Assembly (NCBI GenBank): GCA_026770585.1
Contig: MU646999.1
Span: 86,258-99,970 of the forward strand
Length of the DNA: 13,713 nucleotides
From: Baffinella frigidus
Taxonomy: Eukaryota; Cryptophyceae; Cryptomonadales; Baffinellaceae
Reading direction: 5' to 3'
A program made the translations under genes and the position numbers. The notes below the pieces were generated by a model. It ran no database searches and was not told the DNA's origin. It saw only the letters and a program-made list of their open reading frames with translations. Each line of letters begins with the position of its first letter. Within the stretch, counting starts at the first letter, position 1. This document shows, piece by piece, positions 1 to 10,300 of the stretch.

Positions 1-90
1 GGGCTTGGGGTTTGGGATTGGGGGTTTGGGGTTTGGGGTTTAGGGTGTGGGGTTTGGTGTTTGGGGTTTGGGGTTTAGCACCTGGATGCT
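1..90. repeat. TTTGGGG array at the window edge
   Basis: About 12 heptamers, mostly TTTGGGG with a few TTTAGGG and GTGTGGG variants. Confidence 0.85.
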
Positions 91-424
91 GCTCCCTGCG
101 CCGGCGTCTCTGTTGCCTGTTGTTAGGATTCAGGGTTTAGAGTTTGCCCTTTTCTTGGAGTGTAGGGTGTGCCCCATCTTCCAAGGAGAGGTCACTGCCT
201 GGTTCCACTTAGCAGTTTCCCCGAATAAAACCCCAGATCGTCAACCACTCAGTAGGTACCGGGGGCTTCACGGACACAGTCCATCTAAACGAAGTGTACT
301 AGACTCTTATCCATTGCCCTGGAATCTAACCGGAATTTCACCTTGAAGTCAAGGCGAAAATATCCTCGGTCGCTGCTAAGTGGAAGGGAGTCTTCGACGG
401 CGCCAGCCTTGCCACCGAATGGTC
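91..424. other. Unique sequence, no gene recognised
   Basis: Mostly non-satellite. Contains an inverted pair TTCCACTTAGCAG (203-215) / CTGCTAAGTGGAA (373-385) and the palindrome CCTTGAAGTCAAGG (342-355). The pair may mark a small inverted-repeat element (about 183 bp). The next flippase exon, which must start in phase 1, could be here but I could not identify it. Confidence 0.4.
371..418 (-). pseudogene. Possible far remnant of exon 16
   Basis: Minus strand GGTGGCAAGGCTGGCGCC...GACTCCCTTC, then CAG, parallels the exon 16 copies (GTGGCGTCAAAGCTGGCGC...GACTCCCTTC...CAG) with an internal deletion and no GT donor. Confidence 0.4.
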
Positions 425-590
425 TGCCTCCATAAACCCCAAACCCCAAACCCTAAATCCTGAACCCTAAACCGTTATAAAAAAAACCTAAATCCTAAAA
501 AAAAATCCAACCCCGGAATCCTAAAATTCACCCTAAGCCCTGCCTGCACCCAAAACCCGAACCCTGAAAATCTCCCTGCACGAAATGGAC
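425..590. repeat. CCCTAAA/CCCCAAA block in reverse orientation
   Basis: 431-477 is clear CCCCAAA/CCCTAAA; 478-590 is more degenerate (CCTAAATCC, AACCCGAACCC). G-rich strand here is the minus strand, opposite to most arrays in the window. Confidence 0.75.
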
Positions 591-635
591 CTGGGTTATG
601 AAGGGAGTGGTCTTTTGCTTGATCCGAAGCGCCAG
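591..635 (-). pseudogene. Exon 16, copy d, internally deleted
   Basis: Acceptor TCACAG and LALRIK, then a 16-bp deletion shifts the frame; donor CAG|GTCCAT is retained. Confidence 0.6.
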
Positions 636-644
636 CTGTGACGC

Positions 645-772
645 CACACAAACACAAACAAATACAAACGCAAACACAAACACACAAAACACACACACAT
701 ACACACACACAAAAACAAACACACACACAAATAAACAAACGCAAACACAAACACAAACAAACACAAATGGAG
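645..772. repeat. ACAAAC/ACACAC satellite between exon 16 copies c and d
   Basis: ACAAACAC units with CACACATACACAC and AAATAAAC variants. Confidence 0.9.
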
Positions 773-777
773 TGGAC

Positions 778-838
778 CTGGGTTATGAAGGGAGTCGTCA
801 GACGACTGGCCCGTTTCGTTCTTGATCCGAAGCGCCAA
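778..838 (-). pseudogene. Exon 16, copy c, acceptor lost
   Basis: LALRIKNETGQSSDDSLHNP plus one base with donor CAG|GTCCAC, but the acceptor AAAG has become AAAT. Confidence 0.6.
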
Positions 839-847
839 ATTTGACGC

Positions 848-1046
848 CACACAAACACAAACACAAACACACACAAACACGAACACACAAACACAAACAC
901 ACAAACACAAACACACAAACACACAAACACGAACACACAAACAAAAACACAAACACAAACACAAACACAAACACAAACACAAACACAAACACACACAAAC
1001 ACAAACACAAACACAAACAAACACAAACAAACACAAAAACAAGCAA
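848..1046. repeat. ACAAAC satellite between exon 16 copies b and c
   Basis: About 200 bp of ACAAACAC units with AACACGAACAC variants; the cleanest block is around 943-990. Confidence 0.9.
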
Positions 1047-1057
1047 AGCAAATGGAC

Positions 1058-1118
1058 CTGAGTTATGAAGGGAGTCGTTGGACGACTGGCTCGTTTCGTT
1101 CTTGATCCGGAGAGCCAG
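1058..1118 (-). CDS. Exon 16, copy b
   Basis: LALRIKNETSQSSNDSLHNS plus one base. Acceptor TCAAAG and donor CAG|GTCCAT are both present, no stop. It could be an alternative to copy a. Confidence 0.45.
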
Positions 1119-1130
1119 CTTTGATGCCAC

Positions 1131-1181
1131 ACAAACAAAAACAAAAACAAAAACAAACACACAAAAACACGAACACACACA

Positions 1182-1219
<38 letters not shown>

Positions 1220-1238
1220 AACACAAACAAACACAAAG
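1131..1238. repeat. ACAAAC/ACACAC satellite between exon 16 copies a and b
   Basis: ACAAAA, ACACAC and ACAAAC runs. In gene sense this is GTTTGT/GTGTGT, so it contains many GT dinucleotides. Confidence 0.9.
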
Positions 1239-1247
1239 CAAAAGGAC

Positions 1248-1308
1248 CTGGGTTATGAAGGGAGTCGTCGGAAGACTGGCTCGTTTGGTTTTTGATCCGA
1301 ATGGCCAA
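1248..1308 (-). CDS. Probable exon 16, copy a (LAIRIKNQTSQSSDDSLHNP)
   Basis: 61 nt, phase 0 to 1, acceptor GTCAAAG, donor CAG|GTCCTT. Not a standard flippase motif that I recognise. Support: repeated conservation in four copies, splice sites, phase match to exon 15. This is the most upstream copy and the only one whose upstream flank is TTTGGGG-type satellite. Any of copies a or b could be spliced. Confidence 0.5.
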
Positions 1309-4300
1309 CTTTGACGCCACCTTTATTCAGGGTTTGGGGTTTGGGGTTTGGGGTTTGGGGTTTGAGGGTTTAGACAGATTTGCTGCACATCAACCAGCTG
1401 ACTGGGCTAGCAACCAGCTGACTGGGCTAGAGGAGTTAAGAGGGGCGGAAGGAGTTGAGTGAAAGTTAAGAGGGTCGGACTTGCTCGACCATTTCGAAGA
1501 CCTGAATCGCGTCCTCGTCGAGTTTTTTTCAGATACCCAGATGTGCTGTACAGATACCAGCTTGCCGGGCAAACAACTAGCTGACCGGGCTACATGAGTT
1601 AAGACGGGCATCTGACTGGGCTACGGGAGTTAAGAGGGGCATCTGTCTGGGCTACAGGAGTTAAGAGGGGCATCTGACTGGGCTACAGAAGTTAAGAGGG
1701 GCGGAAGAGGCACCTGCTCGACCATTTCGAAGACCTGGATCGCGTCCTCGTCGAGTTTTCTCCCACTGCCCAGCTGCGCGTGCTGCGGGGGGTTTAGGGT
1801 TTAGGGTTTAGGGTTTAGGGTTTGGGGTTTGGGGTTTGGGGTTTGGGGTTTAGGGTTTAGGGTTTAGGGTTTAGGGTTTAGGGTTTAGGGTTTAGGGTTT
1901 AGGGTTAAGGGTTTAGGGTTTAGGGTTTGGGGTTTAGGGTTTGGGGTTAAGGGTTTAGATTTGAGGGTTTAGGGTGCAGGGCAGCGGGGCTTAACGCCCC
2001 CCTGCTTGCACTTCTAGCTCTGCCTCACTCGGGCTGACGGACTATTCTCAAGTTGACAAGCTGGAGTTGCGGTACAAATCCGTCAATTTTGGGGCGGAAA
2101 AGAGCCCAGGGGAAGCGAATTGGTAAGGCCGAATCGACTCATGAGACCGAGCTAGAACCTTCGATGTCCCCTTGCTTGCACTTCTGCAACGCTTGGTCCA
2201 TATTTGACCGGTCTAATACATACGACCGGTCTAACACAGACGACCAGATTAATACAGACGACCGGTCTAATACAGAAAACCGGTCTAATGCAGGAGAGGA
2301 ACCCTCAAACCCTAAACCCCCGACCTGAGCGACTCAAGCGAGACCCTCGACGTCCCCTTGCTTGCACCTCTGCAGCGCTTTCTCTAGCGCGATCTGACAG
2401 ACTATGCTTAAGTTGACACCCTGGGTTTCCGGTACAAATCCGTCAACTTTGGACCGATAACGACCCCAGTGGAAGCAGTTTGGTGGGACCGAATCGACTC
2501 ATGAGAGAGAGATAATAACCTCAGCGACTTCAGCGAGGCCCTCGACATCCCCTTGCTTGCACCTCTGCAGCGCTTTGTCGAGCGCGATCTGGTGTAGGGT
2601 GTGGGGTTTGGGGTTTGGGGTTTGGGGTTTGGGGCAAAGGGTGTGGAGATTGAGGTCAAGGGTGTGGGTTTTGGGTTTGGGGGTTTGGGGTTTGGGGTGT
2701 GGGGTGTGGGGTGTGGGGCGTGGGGTGTGGGGTGTGGGGTGTGGGGTTTGGGTTTTCAGGGCCCGGGTTCCGTGTTTCGGGGCTCGGGTTCGGAGTTTGG
2801 GGTTCCGGGTTCCGGATTCCTGGTTTCGAGTTTTCGAGTTCTGGGTGTGGGGTTTGGAGTTTGAAGTTGCGGATTTCGTGTGCCAGGTTCCGGGTTGCAG
2901 GTTCCGGGTTCCAGGTGTCAGGTCTCGGGTTCCGGGTTCCGGGTTCCGGGTTCCGTGTTTCGGGTTTCGAGGATTTCGGGTTTCGACGATTCCGGGTTTC
3001 GGGTTTCGGCGCGACCTCGAGGGGCCCAGCGCGCGTCTCCCACCCAACCTCAAGTTCCAGATTCCGAGTTTCGGGTCCCGCGTTTCGGGTTTCGAGGGTT
3101 TCGTCTTTCGAGTTTCGAGGATTCCAGATTCCGGGTTCCAGATTCCGGGTTTCGGGTATCAACGATTTCGGGTCTCGAGTTTCGGTGATTTCGGGTATCG
3201 GGTTTCGGGATTCGACCTCGAGGGGCCCAGCGCGCGCCTCCCATCCAACCTCAAGTTCCATCAGGTCCTCGCGGCAGAGTCGCACCTGATTTCGGAATCC
3301 GGGTTTCGGGTTTCGGATTTCGGGTTTCAGATCTTGCGTTGCGGGTTTCTGATTTGCAGGTCTCGGGATCCGGGTCTCGGGTTTCGGGTTTCCGATTTCG
3401 GGTTCTAAGTTTCGGATTTCGGGATCCGGGTTTCGACATCCGGGTCTCGGGTCTCGGGGTCCGGATTTCGGGTTTTAGGGTTTCAGGTCTCGGGATCCGG
3501 GTCTCGGGGTCCGGTTTTCTGGTTTCGGGTTTCGGATTCCGGGTTCTGGGTTTCGGGTTTCGGGTTTCGGGTTTTGGGTCTCGGGTTTCGGGTCTCGAAA
3601 TCCGGGTTTCGGGTTCCGGGTTTCGGGTTTCGGGTCTCGGGATCCGGGAACCGGGTTCCGAGTTTCAGATTTCAGGTTTCGGGTTTACCAGTGGCTCCAT
3701 TTCATCGCGGATAATCGCGGCTACGTAAACAGAGCTAGGTTCGTGGGGGGGGGTCGCTAGCGTCCCGAAGTGGACCAACTCCCGATTTCAGCCTTCTCGA
3801 TTTCCGCCTGAGCTAGCCCGGTTGGAGCTATTTTCAGGCGGAAAACGGCTCAAGCCACATCTTGGATTTGGTGCGTTACCAGTGGCTCCATTTCTTCGCG
3901 GAGGAGCGCGGTTGCGTAGCCGATGTTCACTGCCGTTTCGACCTGTGTTGGGGGGTTCGGATTTGACGACTATCCATAAGTTGACATGCTGGGTTTCCGG
4001 TACAAAATCGTCAACTTTGGAGCGGTGAAGAGCCCTGGCACACCAGATTGTTGAATCGACTTGTGAGACAGAGCTAGAACCGAATCGACTTGTGAGACAG
4101 AGCTAGGTGTGCGGTTGCCGATGTTCACCCCTGTCTCAACCTGGGTTGGCGTTTTGGGTTTTGGGTCTGGGGCTTGGGGTTTCGGGTGTCGGGTGTCTGT
4201 GTTAGGGTTCAGGGTTTTGGGTTTCGGGTTTCGAGTTTCGGATTTCAGGTTTCGGGTTTCGGGTCGCGGGTTCCGGGTTTGAGTTTCAGGCTCCATTTCC

Positions 4301-7300
4301 TCGCGGAGGAGCGCGGTCGCGTACCCGATGTTCACCACTGTCTCAACCTGGTTTGGCATTTTGGGTTGTGGGTTTGGGGCTTGGGGTTTGGGGTTTAAGG
4401 TTTGAATAGGTTATGGATTCAGGGTTTAGGGGTTGGGTTAAGGGTGTGAAGTTTGGGGTTCAGGCCTAGGGCTTCGGGTTTCGGGTTTCGGTTTCGGGTC
4501 GCGGGTTCCGGGTTTCAGTTTCGGGTATTTCAGGTTTGGGGTTTGACCTTGTCGCCGGTGAGGACCCACAGCTTGATGTTCGCACGCGAGAGGTTCTCGA
4601 TGCACTCTCCGACATCCTTTCTCGAGTTTCACGGGTTTCTCGGATTTCGGGATTTTCGGGTTCTCGTATTTCGGGTTTCTCGGGGTTCTCGGGTTTCGGG
4701 TTTCGGGTTTCGGGTTGAGGAACATTGTCGCCGGTGAGGACCCACAGCTTGAGCTTGATGTGAGTGTTTCGGATTTGGGATTTTGGACCTCTCGTGTTGC
4801 TCTGGCTGCAAGTTTCTGGGTTTCGGGTTGAGGAACCTTGTCGCCAGTGAGGACCCACAGCTTGATGTTCGCACGCGAGAGGTTCTCGATGCACTCTCCG
4901 ACATCCTGTTCCAGGGGGGGGTGCGTCAGGAGACCCTTGATCCGATACAGGACCCGAAACACCACGTCCTGGTTTAGGGTTGAACGTGTAGGATTTAGGG
5001 GTTGAGGTTTGAGGTGTAGGGTTCAGGGTTTGGGGTTTGGGAATTTGGGTTTGGGTTTTGGGGTTTGGGGTTAGGGTTTAGGGTTTAGGGTTCAGGGTTC
5101 AGGGTTCAGGGTTCAGGGTTTCAGGTTGGACCTCCTGGAGCTTGTCTTCGAGGGCGGTGGCCCCGTGGATGGTGAGGATGGGAGTGTAGGGCGTCGACGC
5201 GTCTATCAGCGCGGACTGCCGCCCGAGGGTTGTATGTGCCTCCTGCGGTGGGTTGCGTTTGTTTGAGTTTGTTTGTGTGTGTGTTTGTGTGTGTTTGTGT
5301 GTGATTCCGTTTGTTTGTGTTTGTTTGAGTTTGTTTGTGTTTGGTTGATTTTGATTGTGTGTGTTTGGGTTTGTTTGGGTTTGTGTAGGGATGGTGAGGA
5401 TGGGGGTGTAGGGCGTCGACGCGTCTATCAGCGCTGACTGCCGCCCGAGGGTTGTGTGCGCCTCCTGTGTGGGGTTGTGTTTGTTTGAGTTTGTTTGTTT
5501 TTGTGTGTGTTTGTTTGGGTTTGTTTGGGTTTGTTTGGGTTTGTGTGGGGCTGGTCAGAATCGGGGTGTAGGGCGTCGACGCCTCTATCAGCGCCGACTG
5601 TCGTCCGAGGGTTGTATGTCCCTCCTGCGTGGGGTTGTGTTTGTTTGAGTGTGTTTGGGTTTGTTTGGGTTTGTGTGTGTGTGTTTGGGTTTGGTGGGGA
5701 TTGGGGTGTAGGGCGTTGACTCAGCGCCGACTGCCGCCCGAGGGTTGCATGTGCCTCCTGCGTGAGGTTGTGTTTTTTTTAGTTATTTTGGTTTGTGTGT
5801 GTGTGTTTGTGTAGGGTTTGTGGTTTGTGGTTTGTGGTTTGTGATTTGTGGTCTGTGGTCTTTGTTTTTTTGGTTTTTAGTTTGGTGTGCAGGGAATAGG
5901 GTGTTTGGAGCGCGAGAATGTCGGGTAGGGTTTATCGGGGGTGGTTTGGGTTGTAGAGTTTGGGGTTAAGAAGCAAAAGAATGACCAGGGTTTAGGGTTT
6001 GGGGTTCAGGGGGAGGTTTGAGGTTTAAGAGTTCAACAATGACTAGGGTTCCGGGTTCCGGGTTCCGGGTCTCGGGTTTCGGGCTTCGGTGTCCGGTTTT
6101 CAGGTTTTCTTTCGGGTGATCGCCGAAGCGAGCTTCATGTTGGGTTTCAGGTCTGTGCGCTCAAGAATGACTTGAGGGGCCTAAACCCTTACCCCCAACT
6201 CCTATACCTCAAGTGCCCATGCCGCCAAATCTGGCGGCCAAGAGGTCCTAGGCGGGTCCTAGGGCCCTACGGTAGGGCGTATGGGTATACTCGCCACTTA
6301 AGGGATAGATGGGAACCACAGCTCTCCGACCTCAGGTATGTGGAAATGTTGACGTTTGCCGGAGCTGTGCATGTGTACCAGGGTACATGGATAGATGCGA
6401 TGTCTGTAGCCCTTCAGTGCCCAGTAGGCTCATACACCCTACGGTAGGGTGCTAGGACCTGCCTAGGGCGTGTTAGGGTGAATATTCGCAAGGGATACCT
6501 CGATCGCAGACGGGCATACTGGTCACTTAAGGGATAGAGGGCGTATGGGCATACTGGTCACTTAAGGGATACCTCGATCGCCGACGCGAGTTTCGAAAGC
6601 TCTTCCTCTCGCTTTTCGGAGAGAAGTGCTGCAGAGCGAACCTGGGTTATGGTTTCGGGGTTAGAGGTTATGGTTTAAGGTTCGGGGTTTAGGGTTTAGG
6701 GGTTGGGGTTGGGGGTTTAGGGTTCGGGGTTTAGAGTTTAGTGTTTGGGGTTGGGAGTTTAAGGTTCAGGGTTTAGGGTTTAGGGTTTAGTGTTTGCTTT
6801 TCGGAGAGAAGCGTGGCGCCGCGAACCTGGGTTAGATGTTTTGGGTTTTGGGTTTTGGGTTTTGGGTTTGGGGTTTGGGTTTGGGGTTTAGGATTTGGGG
6901 TTTGGGGTTTGGGGTGTAGAGCTTGGGGTTTAGGGGTTCGTGTTTCGTGTTTCGTGTTTCGTGTTTCGTGTTTCGTGTTTCGTGTTTCGGATTCCGGGTT
7001 TCGGGTGTCGGGTTTCAGGATTGGGGTTTCGGGTTTCGGGTCTCGGCGCAGACCAGCTCCGCCCAGCTGAGGTACTCATCCTGTGAAAGGTACCGCCCCG
7101 CGAAAACGAGGGTGCGAAGACCCTGACGCGAGAACTTGTCCACCTTGTTTGTGGTTTGTGGTTTAGGGGTTTGAATTTGGAGCTTATATTTTGCCGTTTT
7201 TAAAATTTGTTTTGCGCTGTGGGCTTAAATGTTCAGTATTGGGGTTTGTTGAGGATGAGGGATTAGGGATTAGGGATTAGGGATTAGGGGTTAGGGATTG

Positions 7301-10300
7301 GGGATTGGGGATTGGGGATTAGGGATTAGGGATTAGGGATTAGGGATGGGGGATTAGGGGTTGGGGATTGGGGATTAGGGTTCAAGATGTAGGACGAGGG
7401 TGCAGAGGTCCTGCCGGGGGAACCTGTCCACCTATTTTTGTAATTTGGGGTTGAGGGCTTGGTTTTTTATTTGATTGTATTTGTGTTGCGGATTTCAGGT
7501 TTCGGGTTTCGGGTTCATGGTTTAGGGTTGAGGGTTTAGGATTTTAGGGTTGAGGGGTTTGGATTGAGGGTTGAGGGTTGAGGGATGCGGGTTTCGGGTT
7601 TCGGGTTCAGGATTAAGTTTTAACTTGAGCCTGTGTCTCGGCAAAGTGGGTGCAGGATTCGTAGAAGGGTTTTGAGTTTTTGCGTTTTGAGATTGGTTCT
7701 ATTTATTTATTTATTTATTATTATTATTTTGGAAGTTTTGTTTATGGTTTAGATTTTGGGTTTAGATTTAATAAGGGTTTAGTGTTACCTGCGACTGCGT
7801 CTCGGCGAAGTGGTGGCATGCTTCGCAGAAAGGCCACCCAAACTAACCCCTGAACTGACCCCTACATTAAACCCTAAAACCCAAACCCTAAACCAGGGAG
7901 AGAACTAAGCCTGTGTCTCGGCGAAAAACTGACCCCTGAACTAACCCCTAAATTTTAACCTAGACCCGAACCTGTGATTGCGTCTCAGCGAAGTGGTGGC
8001 AAGCTTCGCAGAAAGGCATGACGGACGTGTCTGCTCCTTTTACCAGCAGCAGAATCCTCTCTGAGTTTGGGTTTTGGGGTTTCGGGTCTCGGGTTTCGGG
8101 TTTCGGATCTCGGGTTTCGGGTTTCGGGCACAGGGTTTCGGGTACAGGGTTTCGGGTTTCGTGGTTTCATCCGGGAACATCATCCGGGTTGCTCCAAGAA
8201 TCCGTTCTCAAAAATGAAGGGTATGACGAACGTGTCAGATCCTTTCACCAGCAGCAGAATCCTTGCTGGTTGCGGGTTGCGGGTTTCGTGTTTCGTGTTT
8301 CGGGTTTCGTGTTTCGGGTTTCGGGTGTCTGGTTTCAGGTTTCGGATTTCAGGCTTCGGGTGTCAGGTTTCGGGTATCTAGTTTCGGGAATCTGGGTTCG
8401 GGTATCTAGTTTGGGGTTTCTGGTTTTGGGGAGCCTTTCGAAAATGCTGGATCGCCCAATTTAAAACCGAGAAGCTTTTACAAGTGGGCATTTGTGAAGT
8501 AACGTTCGTGAGTTTGGTCACGTTGCTCTCCCGGATATCCGGGGGCAACGTGACCAAGCCCGCCCGTGACTGGTACCAATTCTTACAACCCCACATGTAA
8601 AAAAAGGTGCTCCAGCATTCTCGAGTGGAGGGCGGTACCGTCGGCACCGCCCTAAACCCTAAACCTGAAAACAGATACCCGACACCAGATACCCGAAAGC
8701 TGATACCCGAAGTTAGATACCCAGAACCCGAAACTAGCTACCCGAAACCCAAAACCGGATGACATACCGTATCTGTTTTCGGGTATCTAGCTTCGGGTTT
8801 CGGATGGTATACCGTCAGTGCAGCGGACGACTTCGGGTTTAGAGTTTCTGGTTTCGGGTATCTAGCTTCGGGTATCTGGTTTCGGGTATCTGCGTTCGGG
8901 TTTCGGGTATCTGCTTTTCGGGTATCTAGCTTCGGGTTTCGGGTCGTGTACCGTCAAAGCAGCGCACGACGACAGAGGTGCGCTTCCGCGTGTTGTCGAA
9001 CGCGTTCGCGTACAGGACAGTAAACACCTGGGCGGGTAAAAAAGGACAGTAAACACCTGGGCGGGTAAAAAATGACAGTAAACACCTGGTTGGTGTAAAA
9101 AAATGTCAGAGAGGGGGCTGAATAAATAATTAATCAGGTGAATACATGGTTGAGTAAATAATAAATGGAAGAGAGGCGGTGCAGTGAAAAGCTCCTGTAA
9201 ACCTGGAACCCCTAAACCCTCAACGTGTTGGTAAATGATGTGCAGCTCTCTCCGGCAAAAATCTGCAGGTTTCAGGGGTTTGGGTTGAGGGTTTGGGGTT
9301 CGGGGTTTGGTGTTTGATGTTCGGGGTTTGGGGAATATGTTTTTGGGTTTAGACTTTGGGCTTCGGTGTTTAGGGTTTAGGGTTTAGAGTTGAGAGTTTG
9401 GGATTGAGAGTTCCAACACCTTATCGCGCCCTTCGCCCACAATCCCGTCGTCTGATACCTGATTCAGGGTTTAGGATTTAAGATTTAGGGTTTCGGGTTT
9501 CGGGTTTAGGGTTGGGGATGGGGCTGGGGTTGAGAGAGTAGGGTTTGGGGTTTAGGGCAAGGTTTGGTGTGAGGGTTTAGGGCAATCACGAGACCAGTGA
9601 TTAGTGAGGGATGACTGGGTTACGGTTTAGGGTTTCGGATTTGAAATCTTCACGAACAGTTATCTATTGAAGCAGGTCCAGGGTTTAGGGTTTCGAGGTC
9701 GAGACCTTAACGAGAGTATCTTTCATCGTCCGCTTGCAGCAAAACCACCCAAGGTTGACCCTACTACCATTTTAGCCGGATGACACATCCTAAACCCTAA
9801 ACCTTACACCCTAGAACCGTTTTAGTCGGAGAGACCTCCCTAAACCCTTCACCATAGACCCTAGACTCTGAACCCGCGTGTAGCCTTGGCTGGGAAGTAT
9901 CAAAGCAGTAGAAGGGTTGGGGGGTTGAGACCTGAACGACAATATCCTTCATCGTCCTCTTACAGAAAAACCACCCAAGGTTCCGCGCCGCCGATTTTGG
10001 ATGGACTTTGGATGAACGTTTGGGAATTTAGATGGACTTGAGATAGACGTTTAGGAATTCAGATGGACTTTAGATGGACGTTGAGGACTTTAGATGGATG
10101 TTTAGGATTTCAGATGGACCGTAGATGAACGTTTAGGGTCCGAAAGAAGAAGAAGAGGACAGGGTCTAGGGTTGAGGGTTTGGGGTGTGAGACCTTGACA
10201 ACGATGTCCTTCATCGTCCTCTTGCAGAAGAACCACCCAAGGTTCCGCGCCGCCGAATTTAGATGGAGTTTAGATGGACGTTGAGGACTTTAGATGGACG

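Noticed and set aside
475-1320. Minus-strand frames rich in CVCVCVFVFV and + strand frames rich in TQTNTNTH
   Set aside because: Translation of ACAAAC/ACACAC satellite; they run through the exon 16 copies without respect to splice sites.
2557-3728. Long + strand open frames rich in FRVSGFG / WGLGFGV
   Set aside because: Seven-base repeats read in three phases give a seven-residue periodic peptide without stops. The frames follow the satellite exactly, and the real exons here are on the other strand.
2034-4106. Conserved APKLTDLYRKP-like reading in R1, R2 and R3 as a coding exon
   Set aside because: The three copies have differing indels and stops, begin and end at intron splice sites, and the core is part of a DNA hairpin (AAGTTGAC/GTCAACTT). 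DNA-level conservation explains it.
5250-5860. CRISPR-like array (repeat and spacer alternation of exon 10 copies)
   Set aside because: The repeated unit is an exon fragment with a decreasing match, spacers are simple satellite, and the genome is eukaryotic.
6172-6447. 91-codon + strand open frame in unique sequence
   Set aside because: It overlaps the inverted-repeat element 6247-6467 inside intron 9, resembles no protein I know, and has no start context or neighbours in support.
8632-8650. GACGGTACC on the minus strand as another exon 6 end or a separate small exon (TALHSRMLEH)
   Set aside because: Only about nine bases match exon 6, it overlaps the flank and arm of the fold-back element, and exon 6 joins exon 7 in phase without it.
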